Source of the DNA: Bacteroidales bacterium | Lineage (GTDB): Bacteria; Bacteroidota; Bacteroidia; Bacteroidales; VadinHA17 | Length of the DNA: 64,000 nt | Direction of reading: 5' to 3' | Assembly (NCBI GenBank): GCA_021738535.1 | Contig: JAIPBU010000016.1 | Coordinates: 1-64,000, forward strand | In this document: piece after piece, positions 9,965 through 19,673 of the stretch | Layout of the letters: every line of letters begins with the position of its first letter | Position numbering within the stretch: the first letter of the stretch is position 1 | The notes under the pieces: generated by a model | What the model was told of the DNA's origin: nothing | The model's input: only the letters and a program-made list of their open reading frames with translations | The model's database searches: none | Program-made: the position numbers and the translations under genes

Positions 9965-10731
9965 TAAGATTTCCCGGCAGTTTCAGTGCTTTACTGATTG
10001 CCTTTATCGTTTTATTGCATGCTGAACTTAGGGGGCAGGATATCAGTGATTACAGCCGGAGGGTCTATGATGCATATGCTGAAGGCAGGATGGAAGACTG
10101 GAAGCTTGTGCTGGAGGAGATGGAAAAACAGTATGGAAAAACCGGCAGTGAGGAGCTTCTGTACGAATTGCTTATGGCAGAATACGGGTATATTGGATTC
10201 TGTATCAAGGAGGATTATAAAAGAGCTGCATCGGCTTATCTTGAGAAAGCAAGGGATAATCTTGATATACTTAAAGAAGGAGATCCGGGGAATGCTGAAT
10301 TCCTGGCCCTGGAAGGTGCTTTCCTGGGATACGAGATGGGTATTCACAAGATAAAGGCCATGGTGCTGGGGCCAAGAGCAAAGGAAAAGATAGACCAGGC
10401 CGTGGAGAAGGATCCCTGTAACCTTAGGGCACTGCTTGAGAAGGCCAACCAGCTGAATTTCAGTCCGGGGATTGTCGGCGGCGACAAAGAAAAAGCAATT
10501 GAGTATTATAATAAGGCTCTCCGTGTAATTGAAGCAGACCCGGCACGATTAAAGAATAACTGGATTTATGTTAACACAATGATAGTACTTGCACAGGTAT
10601 ATGAAAAAATGGGTAATAATACTTACGCATGTCGCATTTATGAAAAAATCATGGTGTATGACCCTGGTATAGAATGGGTTAAAAAGGACCTTTATTCCGC
10701 TTGCAATGATACGGACTCTTCGTTTGATTGA
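9937..10731 (+). CDS. Exported TPR-like protein
   Basis: N-terminal signal-like segment (FSALLIAFIVLLHAELRGQ), helical repeat content (EKAIEYYNKALRVIE, YEKMGNNTYACRIYEKIM). Confidence 0.6.
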   Translation: MERTKNKNIVRFPGSFSALLIAFIVLLHAELRGQDISDYSRRVYDAYAEGRMEDWKLVLEEMEKQYGKTGSEELLYELLMAEYGYIGFCIKEDYKRAASAYLEKARDNLDILKEGDPGNAEFLALEGAFLGYEMGIHKIKAMVLGPRAKEKIDQAVEKDPCNLRALLEKANQLNFSPGIVGGDKEKAIEYYNKALRVIEADPARLKNNWIYVNTMIVLAQVYEKMGNNTYACRIYEKIMVYDPGIEWVKKDLYSACNDTDSSFD

Positions 10732-10814
10732 ACAAAACATTAAATATATTGCTATATTAATGTAAGTAATATTAAAATCACTAATATTGCAGGGCACAAA
10801 TTGGGATAAGAAGG

Positions 10815-12461
10815 ATGAGGATGGATAAAAACACAAAGTTGACGTTTCAGTCACTGGTAAGAAATTCAGCAGAGCAATATGGCGACAAGCATGCTTTATC
10901 ATTCATTGATGAAGACACATATTCGTTCAATGATATTTTAAGCAATGTTGAATCCCTTATTGCCTACCTGGAAAAGCTGGGTATTAACAAGGGCGACAGG
11001 ATTGCCGTACTCGGACCCAATTCACCCGAATGGGTTCTGGCTTACCTGGCAATAACTTCGATGGGATCAACTGTAGTTCCCATTCTTCACGATTTTTCTG
11101 CAGATGAAGTGTACTCCATACTTGAGCACTCGGAGGCCAGGGCACTTTTCGTTACTGAAAAGACAGATTTTTCTTTTGGCTCTTATCCCGGAAGCCTGGA
11201 GCATGTTATCAGTCTTGAAGATTTTTCCCTGTTGCGTACTCCTGATAATAAATTTAAGTATTCTGCCGGCATGAAGCCTTCACGTGAATATGATGTAAAC
11301 GAGGATGACCTGGCTGCCATTATTTATACTTCGGGTACCACGGGCAATTCGAAGGGAGTCATGCTTACCCACAAGAATATTATTTCCAATGCCTACATGG
11401 GCAAGACTTTCAGGCATGTAAGTGAAAGAGACAGGTTCTTATCCGTTTTACCGCTGGCACACACATTTGAGAACACCATAGGCATGGTTATACCGCTGGT
11501 AAGCGGGTCATCGGTCTATTATCTTCGGAAGGCCCCCACTGCATCGGTGCTTCTTCCAGCACTGAAAAAGGTCGAGCCCACCATGATGCTGGTAGTACCG
11601 CTTATTATTGAAAAAATATTTTACAGTAAGATAAAGCCTGCCCTCACTAAAAGTTCATTTATGCGCCTGCTTTACGGACTGCGCCCTTTCAGGGTTCTTT
11701 TGCACAGGGCTGCCGGTAAGAAGTTAATGGACACATTCGGGGGTAAGATGGAATTTTTCGGCGTTGGCGGAGCCAAGCTGAACCCCGAGGTTGACCGTTT
11801 CCTTAATGAGGGCCGCTTCCCCTATGCCGTTGGATATGGTCTGACTGAGACCTCTCCCCTGCTGGCCGGCATGGTGCATCCCACCTGCAAGGTTGAATCG
11901 ACCGGTGCTCCTGTGGAAGGAGTTGAAATAAAACTGAATGATCCTGATCCGGCCACCGGCGAGGGAGAGATATGGGCCAGGGGAGATAACGTCATGAAGG
12001 GCTATTACAAAAACCCTGAGAAGACAGCCGAGGTATTAACAGAGGACGGATGGTTCCGTACGGGTGACCTTGGTAAGTTCGACCGCAATGGATACCTGTT
12101 TATCAGGGGCCGGCTGAAAACAGTAATTATAGGGTCCAGCGGTGAGAATATTTACCCTGAAGAAATTGAGTCGGTTATAAACACCTTCAAGCATGTTGTT
12201 GAATCTCTTGTTGTTGAGAAAGGCGGCAAGCTTGTTGCCATGGTTCATATCAATCGTGAAGAAATTGAAGAGCAGTACCGGCATATGAAAGATGAGATGA
12301 GCCGTGTGGTGGAAGAAAAGATAGAAGAGATCATCACCGAGCTCAACCACCAGGTTAACCAGCGCCTTAACAGGTTTTCACGAATCAACCGGTTTGTTTT
12401 TCAGCCTGTTCCATTCCAGAAAACACCAACGAAGAAGATTAAAAGATACTTGTATTACTAG
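10815..12461 (+). CDS. AMP-dependent long-chain acyl-CoA synthetase
   Basis: IIYTSGTTGNSKGVMLTHKN, GYGLTETSPLLAG, WFRTGDLGKFDRNGYLFIRGR; start possibly 10821. Confidence 0.9.
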   Translation: MRMDKNTKLTFQSLVRNSAEQYGDKHALSFIDEDTYSFNDILSNVESLIAYLEKLGINKGDRIAVLGPNSPEWVLAYLAITSMGSTVVPILHDFSADEVYSILEHSEARALFVTEKTDFSFGSYPGSLEHVISLEDFSLLRTPDNKFKYSAGMKPSREYDVNEDDLAAIIYTSGTTGNSKGVMLTHKNIISNAYMGKTFRHVSERDRFLSVLPLAHTFENTIGMVIPLVSGSSVYYLRKAPTASVLLPALKKVEPTMMLVVPLIIEKIFYSKIKPALTKSSFMRLLYGLRPFRVLLHRAAGKKLMDTFGGKMEFFGVGGAKLNPEVDRFLNEGRFPYAVGYGLTETSPLLAGMVHPTCKVESTGAPVEGVEIKLNDPDPATGEGEIWARGDNVMKGYYKNPEKTAEVLTEDGWFRTGDLGKFDRNGYLFIRGRLKTVIIGSSGENIYPEEIESVINTFKHVVESLVVEKGGKLVAMVHINREEIEEQYRHMKDEMSRVVEEKIEEIITELNHQVNQRLNRFSRINRFVFQPVPFQKTPTKKIKRYLYY

Positions 12462-12617
12462 GTGCTTGTTGTGGTAATGTCTTGCTAAATAGGAAGATAC
12501 AAGATACAAGTACGGAAGATACAAGTGGGTTTTGCAGGGATGTAATGATTTGCATATTGGGAGATGCAAGGTGGTACACCAGCCGCATGGCCTGATCCAC
12601 GGGAGAGGGGGGACGAA

Positions 12618-12665
12618 GGGACGTAGCGACTAAGGGACGTAGCGACTAAGGGACGTAGCAACTAT
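12618..12665. repeat. Short tandem repeat, 16-bp unit GGGACGTAGCGACTAA x3 (third copy imperfect)
   Basis: Read directly in the sequence. Confidence 0.9.
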
Positions 12666-12696
12666 GAGTGATCCCTACAATTGACAATAATAAATA

Positions 12697-12714
12697 CCTT
12701 AGCCTTAGCCTTAG
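12697..12714. repeat. Hexamer repeat (CCTTAG)3
   Basis: Read directly in the sequence. Confidence 0.9.
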
Positions 12715-12820
12715 TCTCAGCTTTTCGCTTTTCTTCATTCGTTATTCCCTCGTATTTGCAATAATTTTCAACTTTCTGTTATCTTCGAAGGTTTTAAATC
12801 AGCAGCAAATTTACATCAAG

Positions 12821-14329
12821 ATGAAAGAAACAAGGAACAAAGGGATTCTCGGGTTTATAGAAAGGGGAGGTAATGCTCTTCCTCATCCTGCAAGTTTATT
12901 TGGTATACTGGCACTGAGCGTATTGCTTTTTTCATTACTGGGACATCTTTTCCACTGGCAGGCTATACATCCAGCCACGGGTGAGACAGTTGACACTATC
13001 AACCTGCTTTCGCGCGAGGGGCTGCACCGTATATTACTTGAGATGGTTGACAATTACACCGGTTTTGCACCCTTGGGCATTGTAATGGTTGCTCTTCTTG
13101 GTATTGGTGTTGCAGAAAGCAGCGGGCTTATCAGTGCTGCCATCCGTTTACTCGTTTCAAAAGCACCTGCAAGAATGCTAACTTTTGTAATTGTACTTGC
13201 AGGTATTATTTCAAATATTGCATCTGACCTTGGCTATGTACTCATTATTCCGCTGGGAGGAATTATTTTTCATTCGGTAGGACGCCACCCGATTGCAGGT
13301 ATAGCAGCTGCTTTTGCGGGTGTCTCGGGTGGATTCAGCGCCAACCTGCTTATTGGTACAATTGATCCACTGTTGGCCGGTTTGTCTACTGAGGCGGCCA
13401 GGATTATTGACACTGATTATTATGTCTTGCCCACTGCCAATTATTACTTTATGCTGGTATCTACCTTTATTTTATCGGTTGCCGGCACATGGGTAACCCA
13501 TAGGTTTGTTGAGCCAAAGCTGGGTAAATACGAAGGTAATGTTGAAGCGGACAGCCTCGAAAAGCTTAATCCTAAAGAGAAAAAGGGTCTGAAATGGGTT
13601 ACCTTTGCCACCCTGGCTTTTACTGTTGTAATAGCAGCAGGGTTAATCCCTGAGAATGGTATTTTCAGGGGAGAAGACGGCGGCCTGTTTACCTCACCCA
13701 TACTGAAGGGCTTTATTGGCGTCCTGTTCATAGTAGCAGCTGTTCTTGGAATAATATTTGGATTTATAACCGGCAATTTCAGGAATGATTCAGATGTTGT
13801 AAAAGGAATGGTTGATAATTTCAAGACACTGGCAGCTTTCCTGGTACTTGTTTTCTTTGCCGCCCAGTTTGTGGCCTTTTTTAAATGGAGCAACCTGGGG
13901 CTTATCATAGCAATTAAAGGAGCACATGGGCTGCAGGAACTTAATCTTGGATTAATACCCCTTGTAATACTTTTTGTCCTTCTCTCAGGCTTTATAAATA
14001 TGTTTATGGGATCGGCTTCTGCCAAGTGGGCAATACTGGGTCCTGTATTCATTCCCATGTTCATGCTCCTTGGATACTCCCCTGAGCTATCACAGGTCGT
14101 TTTCAGGATAGGAGACAGCATCACCAATATGATATCACCAATGATGAGCTTTTTTGCCCTTATAATCGTTTATTTTGAGAAATACGACAAAAATGCCGGG
14201 ATTGGTACGCTCATATCAACAATGCTGCCTTATACAATAGTCTATTTCCTTTTCTGGTCTGTACTCCTGATTGCATGGATATTGCTTGATCTGCCACTGG
14301 GACCGGGAGCAGGGCTTTATTATGGCTAG
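12821..14329 (+). CDS. AbgT family transporter (p-aminobenzoyl-glutamate transporter-like)
   Basis: ALPHPASLFGILALSVLLFSLLG, SNIASDLGYVLIIPLGG, GSASAKWAILGPVFIPMFMLLGYSPE; the ORF extends upstream to 12668 but that part lies over short tandem repeats. Confidence 0.85.
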   Translation: MKETRNKGILGFIERGGNALPHPASLFGILALSVLLFSLLGHLFHWQAIHPATGETVDTINLLSREGLHRILLEMVDNYTGFAPLGIVMVALLGIGVAESSGLISAAIRLLVSKAPARMLTFVIVLAGIISNIASDLGYVLIIPLGGIIFHSVGRHPIAGIAAAFAGVSGGFSANLLIGTIDPLLAGLSTEAARIIDTDYYVLPTANYYFMLVSTFILSVAGTWVTHRFVEPKLGKYEGNVEADSLEKLNPKEKKGLKWVTFATLAFTVVIAAGLIPENGIFRGEDGGLFTSPILKGFIGVLFIVAAVLGIIFGFITGNFRNDSDVVKGMVDNFKTLAAFLVLVFFAAQFVAFFKWSNLGLIIAIKGAHGLQELNLGLIPLVILFVLLSGFINMFMGSASAKWAILGPVFIPMFMLLGYSPELSQVVFRIGDSITNMISPMMSFFALIIVYFEKYDKNAGIGTLISTMLPYTIVYFLFWSVLLIAWILLDLPLGPGAGLYYG

Positions 14330-14457
14330 GTTCCTGCTTGTTGTTGTTGCTTATTGGAATATTGGATTATTGGGTATCCGTAACAAGCAGTATACATGTT
14401 ATATTTTACTATCAGCCCTTTCCATCAATCCCTTAATCCAGTATTCCATTATTCCAA

Positions 14458-14829
14458 CTATTTCTTCTTCTGCACCAGTATCAGAATAATTATGCTCAGC
14501 CTGGCTGTCAGGAACAGGATTGCTCCCATAAGCAGGTTTAGCAAGGCTATTTTCAGTCCACGTGCCAGGTAGCGGGGTGCCAGTTCACCATGTGCGCCAA
14601 CACTGTCAAATGCGGTAATCAGGCCAATAGTATGACCAAGAAATGCCCAGGCCAAAGTAAACCAGCCTAAGGAAATAAGAAGTCGTATTGTCTTTTCATC
14701 TTCTCTTTTCAATAATAAGCCCCGTACAAAAAGAACAAGGATAATTATCAGCATGATTACCATCGGGTAAGTAAAGAAAGGCCCGCCATCGTTTAGTTTT
14801 GAAATGATTTGATTGATCATAATATTCAA
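14458..14829 (-). CDS. Small MotA/TolQ/ExbB-like membrane protein
   Basis: 123 aa, three apparent TM segments, AWAFLGHTIGLITAFDSVGAHGELAPRYLARGLKIALLNLLMGAILFL resembles the conserved MotA_ExbB C-terminal segment. Confidence 0.55.
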   Translation of the reverse strand: MNIMINQIISKLNDGGPFFTYPMVIMLIIILVLFVRGLLLKREDEKTIRLLISLGWFTLAWAFLGHTIGLITAFDSVGAHGELAPRYLARGLKIALLNLLMGAILFLTARLSIIILILVQKKK

Positions 14830-15059
14830 ATTTAAAGATTATTAATAAACCGAATATATGTTTCTTAATAATACCCTTTACTTTTTATCGACAGTCTGCA
14901 TCTAACGTGCCGGTTTCTACGATTTTAGCATGATATTACTGTATTTGTACCCGCAAATGCGTAATCCCGGGTGCTAGAACCGCATTCTGTCGTTATAATT
15001 AAGTAGCTACGTGATTTTTATGTAATATTGTTATTTGGACAGGACTAAAAATAACACGC

Positions 15060-16157
15060 ATGCCCGGCATCACAGGAAAAATAAAATGGCCAAAAACAAA
15101 AATGTTCATACCCGGACATATCCTTATTCATATAGTATTCTGGGTGGCTGTTTGGTTTTTTTATGTTTATTTTTTCAGCTATAATTCAGATGACAGGGCT
15201 TATGTAATGTGGTTTTCCTCTTTATTGATGCCGGTAACTATAATTAATACATACTTTACCGTAAACAGGCTTATTCCGCGCTATCTTCTTAAAAAGGAAT
15301 ACCTCAGGTTTATCCTTTACAATTTCTATGTCTTTGTAATAACATCCTATCTTATTGCGGTTATCATTTACAGTTTCCTGTTTTTCTTTCTCGGCTTTGA
15401 TGTTACGGCCATGCCTCCAATGAGCAAAAACTTCTTTTTTATCCTTATCCTTGTTTATATTGTTGTCGGAATTGTAAGCTCAGTGAGCATACTGAAGAAT
15501 AATTTTGACACCGTTTCACAGAACAGGGAGCTGCAGAATAAGATATTATCTGCAAGACTGCAGCTCAAAGAGCAGGAGCTGAATTACCTGAGAAGCCAGA
15601 TTCACCCTCATTTCCTTTTTAATACACTCAACACCATATACGGACTGGCTCTTGAGAAATCCAGGCAAACACCGGGTGTAATTCTCAGGTTATCCAGCCT
15701 GCTCGATTACATACTGTACAGGGTAAATAATCCGGAAGTAAGCCTGAAGGAAGAGATTAAGCATGTAAAGGAGTATATTGAACTTGAGAAAATTCGTTTC
15801 GAAGATAATCTTACCATTAATTTCAGATCAGACAATATACCAGGCCATACTGCCATTGCACCAATGATACTTATCCCCCTTGTTGAAAATGCATTTAAGC
15901 ACGGGGGCAATAAAAAAGGAGAACTTAATATTGATATTGATATAAGAATGTATGGTAGTTGCCTGGATTTCATAATAGCTAACTCCTTCATGCAAGAGTC
16001 CGGGAAGGCAGGTAATAGAGGGATAGGGATTGAAAATACAAGGAAAAGACTGGAATATAACTATGAAAATAATTTTTCCCTGGAAAGGGAAATCAAGGAA
16101 AACACTTACATTGTAAACCTGTCAATTTATAATCTTAAACGGATAGAAAATGAGTGA
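15060..16157 (+). CDS. LytS-type sensor histidine kinase (His_kinase/YehU family)
   Basis: ELNYLRSQIHPHFLFNTLNTIYGLAL, LVENAFKHGG, GIGIENTRKRLEYNY. Confidence 0.92.
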   Translation: MPGITGKIKWPKTKMFIPGHILIHIVFWVAVWFFYVYFFSYNSDDRAYVMWFSSLLMPVTIINTYFTVNRLIPRYLLKKEYLRFILYNFYVFVITSYLIAVIIYSFLFFFLGFDVTAMPPMSKNFFFILILVYIVVGIVSSVSILKNNFDTVSQNRELQNKILSARLQLKEQELNYLRSQIHPHFLFNTLNTIYGLALEKSRQTPGVILRLSSLLDYILYRVNNPEVSLKEEIKHVKEYIELEKIRFEDNLTINFRSDNIPGHTAIAPMILIPLVENAFKHGGNKKGELNIDIDIRMYGSCLDFIIANSFMQESGKAGNRGIGIENTRKRLEYNYENNFSLEREIKENTYIVNLSIYNLKRIENE

Positions 16158-16860
16158 TATTATATCCTGCATAATAGTTGATGATGAGCCTGTTGCAAGA
16201 AACATTCTCCGTAATCATCTGTCTGCTGTTGACAATATCAGGATTGTGGCATTATGCAAAAATGCCATTGAAGCATTCAATATTATAAACGAAGAAAAAA
16301 TTGACCTGGTTTTCCTGGATATCAATATGCCTTCAATATCCGGTCTTTCCTTTGCAAAATCCATTAACAGTAATATAAAGGTGATATTTACAACTGCTTA
16401 CCGGGAATATGCGATTGACGGCTTTGACCTTAAAGCTGTTGATTACCTTCTCAAACCAATATCATTTGAAAGGCTACTGCAGGCCGTTAGCAAGTATACA
16501 GAAGAAAACCAAAAGCCTGTTCATCCGGCCCCTGTTGAAGAAAAAACCCGGAATGATCATTTCTTCGTACGTTCAGATAGAAAAATGATCAAAGTTTCCC
16601 TGGATGAGATTCAATATATTGAAAGTGTTGGTGACTATATAAAAGTCCATATGACCGAAAAAACAGTTACTACGCGTGAAACAATAAGTGGTATTGAAAG
16701 TAACCTACCCCCCGCAGATTTTATCAGGACTCACCGCTCATTTATTGTTTCAAAGCGTTATATTGAGTCATTTACTTCCGAATATATTGAGATCGGCAAT
16801 AAGCAGGTTCCGGTAAGCAGGAGCTACAAGGACTCGGTTTTAAAAAGGCTGGAAAGCTGA
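16150..16860 (+). CDS. LytTR-family response regulator
   Basis: Receiver domain (VDDEPVARNIL, VFLDINMP, KAVDYLLKPISFERLLQAV) plus LytTR DNA-binding domain (FIRTHRSFIVSKRYIES). Confidence 0.93.
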   Translation: MSDIISCIIVDDEPVARNILRNHLSAVDNIRIVALCKNAIEAFNIINEEKIDLVFLDINMPSISGLSFAKSINSNIKVIFTTAYREYAIDGFDLKAVDYLLKPISFERLLQAVSKYTEENQKPVHPAPVEEKTRNDHFFVRSDRKMIKVSLDEIQYIESVGDYIKVHMTEKTVTTRETISGIESNLPPADFIRTHRSFIVSKRYIESFTSEYIEIGNKQVPVSRSYKDSVLKRLES

Positions 16861-16899
16861 GAACGAGACTAATAAATATATTTGATACCAGGAGCCCAA

Positions 16900-17550
16900 T
16901 TACAGGCCCAGAAACAATATCCCGGCCCCACAGAGCATTAGTGCAAAACCGGCAATTAGGTGGTGGTACTTTTCGAGTGAACTTAGCCTGAAAAGGTTGA
17001 AGCCTTTAAGAAGTATAAGTACAGATATCAGCATGGTTCCTATGGTAGCAACAGCGAATACAAGGGCTATTAGTCCCACCGCCCCATAATTATGCTCGGC
17101 TGCAGGATACATTAATATCGGTATCAGTGGCTCACAGGGGCCAAAAAGAAAAATCATGAAAATAATCCAAACCGTCAGTTGCTTTTTACTGCTCTTTTCA
17201 TCAAGATTCTTATGTACATGTCCCCGCCTTCTGATAAGTCTGAACACTGCCCATGCTGTATATGCAACTCCAAAACTGAAAAGCAACCAGGCTGCCAGGT
17301 TACCTCTGTATCCTTCAAAAAGTTCCAGTTTTGACAAGCCGATGCCGGCAGCAATACCAATAAAACCAATTATTACAGAACTGAGTACATGAGCCAGACC
17401 ACTGAGTATAACAACGTTTATTGTTTTCGTCATGCTCCAGTTCCTTGATTTTGACAGAGCAACAAAAGGCAGGTAATGATCAGGGCCGGCTATGGTATGT
17501 ATAACGCCTATCGTCAGGGCTGTTAATAATAATGCAGTATAGTTATCCAT
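16900..17550 (-). CDS. Putative nickel permease / UreH-NicO-like transporter
   Basis: GVIHTIAGPDHYLPFVALSK; six-TM-like protein; directly downstream of nikR. Confidence 0.65.
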   Translation of the reverse strand: MDNYTALLLTALTIGVIHTIAGPDHYLPFVALSKSRNWSMTKTINVVILSGLAHVLSSVIIGFIGIAAGIGLSKLELFEGYRGNLAAWLLFSFGVAYTAWAVFRLIRRRGHVHKNLDEKSSKKQLTVWIIFMIFLFGPCEPLIPILMYPAAEHNYGAVGLIALVFAVATIGTMLISVLILLKGFNLFRLSSLEKYHHLIAGFALMLCGAGILFLGL

Positions 17551-17565
17551 TGATCAATCACTTTT

Positions 17566-17967
17566 TTAATTAACCCTGCTCATTGATAATTTGCCATGCT
17601 GTATATCTTTAACAGCAATCAAGCGGTCAGCCAGCTCTGTAAGATTTTTTGATTTCCCTTTTACCGCTATTATTTCCAGGCAATTATCATGGTCAAGATG
17701 AAAATGCTGGGATGAGAGTATTTCATCATGATACTCATGCTGAATATCAGTAATCTTATTCATAACATCTCCTTTATGATGATCATACAGAAGGGTAACA
17801 GACCCGGCAACTATATTATTACATTTCCATTTTTCCAGTACCAGGTTATTCGAAATTAACTGCCTTATTGCCTGCGATCTGTTGGTAAATCCATTATCAG
17901 AAACATATGCATCAAGAGCTTCAAGCAGGTCTTTCTCAACGGATACGCCGAATCTTACTACCGACAT
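17566..17967 (-). CDS. nikR: Nickel-responsive transcriptional regulator NikR
   Basis: Ribbon-helix-helix N terminus (VRFGVSVEKDLLEALDAYVSDNGFTNRSQAIRQLI); ACT-like metal domain with H...HFHLDHDNCLE. Confidence 0.92.
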   Translation of the reverse strand: MSVVRFGVSVEKDLLEALDAYVSDNGFTNRSQAIRQLISNNLVLEKWKCNNIVAGSVTLLYDHHKGDVMNKITDIQHEYHDEILSSQHFHLDHDNCLEIIAVKGKSKNLTELADRLIAVKDIQHGKLSMSRVN

Positions 17968-17997
17968 AGTGTTACGTTTTTAGTAAATAGTGTTACG
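17966..17997. promoter_or_regulatory. Putative NikR operator: two 11-bp direct repeats ATAGTGTTACG, 21-bp period
   Basis: 17966-17976 and 17987-17997 identical; abuts the nikR start codon. Confidence 0.5.
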
Positions 17998-18097
17998 GCA
18001 AATATAGAGTTAAAAGGAAGAAGTACAAAGGAAAAGGAATTAATTTGCTCCCCTGGTACCTCCTGTACTTGTATTTTCAGCACGTGTTTCTTGTATC

Positions 18098-19033
18098 TTA
18101 CATCTGCTCCAGAATCTGTATTCTCTCCTGTATGGGCGGGTGTGTTGCGAAAAGCGAAGAGAAAGAAGCTTTCTTCTTTTTCTTTTCGCCCGGGTTTTCA
18201 ATAAACATCTGTGCCACATCCTTTCTTTTCACTGCTTCAATCCTGGGATCTCCGGATACCTTTCTCAGGGCAGAGGCCAGGGCACTCGGCTTATGAGTAA
18301 GTTCAGCAGCTCCTGCATCGGCAAGATATTCCCGGCGGCGCGACAGTGCAAACCTGAAAAGTGTTGTGAGGAACCAGCCCGCTGCAGCAAGTAATAGAAT
18401 GAGCAGCATTGATATCCCGTTCTTACCGTCACGTCTCCTGCCTGCCCCATAAAGGGTGCCCCTTAGAAGAGCCTGTGTAGCAAAGGCAAAAATACCGACG
18501 AAAATTACCGAAATAATAAGAAGCCGTACATCCCTGTTACGAATATGTGTCATTTCATGAGCAATCACGGCCTGCAGCTCGTCATCATCAAGCTTGTCAA
18601 TTATGCCCCTTGAGAGAGATATAGTATAAGTCTTGTTGCTTATGCCACTTGCATAAGCGTTGAGACTATCATCCTCAATAATATTTATTGCGGGCATCTT
18701 CTTCATGCCGGACGCAATTGCAAGGTTTTCCACAAGGTTATATACCCTTTTGTTCTCTTTCCTTTCCAGTGGCCTTGACCCCGTAGCCTTATTGATCATT
18801 GAGCTGTGTGAAAACCATGCGATGCTAAACCATATTATCACGCCGGCTGCCACCCATGGTATTGTTCTGAGAAACTCATTTACCGGATCAATCTCTGCTT
18901 CGGCATTATAGGCACCATAAATCAGCCAGAAGATCATCACCAGGGCAAACATTACAAGAGGGAAAAGTATGAGAAGAAGTATCGAACGGGTATTATTCTT
19001 CCATATCTGTGATTGTAATCCTACGTACTTCAT
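18098..19033 (-). CDS. M48 family zinc metalloprotease (HtpX-like)
   Basis: AVIAHEMTHIRNRDVRLLI (HExxH), RRREYLADAGAAELT, TM segments. Confidence 0.9.
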   Translation of the reverse strand: MKYVGLQSQIWKNNTRSILLLILFPLVMFALVMIFWLIYGAYNAEAEIDPVNEFLRTIPWVAAGVIIWFSIAWFSHSSMINKATGSRPLERKENKRVYNLVENLAIASGMKKMPAINIIEDDSLNAYASGISNKTYTISLSRGIIDKLDDDELQAVIAHEMTHIRNRDVRLLIISVIFVGIFAFATQALLRGTLYGAGRRRDGKNGISMLLILLLAAAGWFLTTLFRFALSRRREYLADAGAAELTHKPSALASALRKVSGDPRIEAVKRKDVAQMFIENPGEKKKKKASFSSLFATHPPIQERIQILEQM

Positions 19034-19041
19034 ACTAATTA

Positions 19042-19605
19042 TTATTCAAAGCTTATTCCGGGAGGTTCTTCCATTTCTGCACGTCTGTCGCCCAGGTCGA
19101 ACATCGGCTCCTTATGAAAACCGAACATTCCGGCCACTAAATTGGACGGGAAAGACTGTACAGAGATATTGAGCTCTTTAGTTGCTGAGTTAAAGAACCG
19201 TCTTGCTGCCGCCAGCTTATTCTCCACATCTGATATTTCTTCCTGCAGGTTCATAAAATTCTGGCTTGCTTTCAGGTCGGGGTAAGCCTCCACGGCAACC
19301 TGCAATCCCCCAAGAGCATTTGATAAGCGGGATTCTGCAGCTATTTTATCATTAATACTGCCGGCATTCATTGCATTGGCTCTTGCTTCAGTAACTTCCG
19401 TCAAAAGTTCTCTTTCATGTTTCATATATCCCTTTACCGCATCAACAAGCTGCGGAATAAGGTCATGGCGTTGTCTCAGCTGCACATCAATATCAGCAAA
19501 TGCATTCTCCCTGTTATTACGTAATCGTACCAGCCTGTTATAGGCAGATATAAGTATAATAACGAGTAATACTACAATTGCTATTACAATAATTAATCCT
19601 GTCAT
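19042..19605 (-). CDS. LemA family protein
   Basis: AYNRLVRLRNNRENAFADIDVQLRQRHDLIPQLVDAVKGYMKHE; pairs with HtpX-like gene. Confidence 0.93.
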   Translation of the reverse strand: MTGLIIVIAIVVLLVIILISAYNRLVRLRNNRENAFADIDVQLRQRHDLIPQLVDAVKGYMKHERELLTEVTEARANAMNAGSINDKIAAESRLSNALGGLQVAVEAYPDLKASQNFMNLQEEISDVENKLAAARRFFNSATKELNISVQSFPSNLVAGMFGFHKEPMFDLGDRRAEMEEPPGISFE

Positions 19606-19673
19606 TTTCTTTTGTTTTTGTTAGACAACAAAGATAGTAAAACAATGGATTAATAGATTAGTGGATTATTGGA

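Noticed and set aside
12668-12820. N-terminal extension of the AbgT ORF
   Set aside because: Encodes a low-complexity LSLSLSLSFSLF tract over short repeats; the family-like N terminus starts at MKETRNKG (12821).
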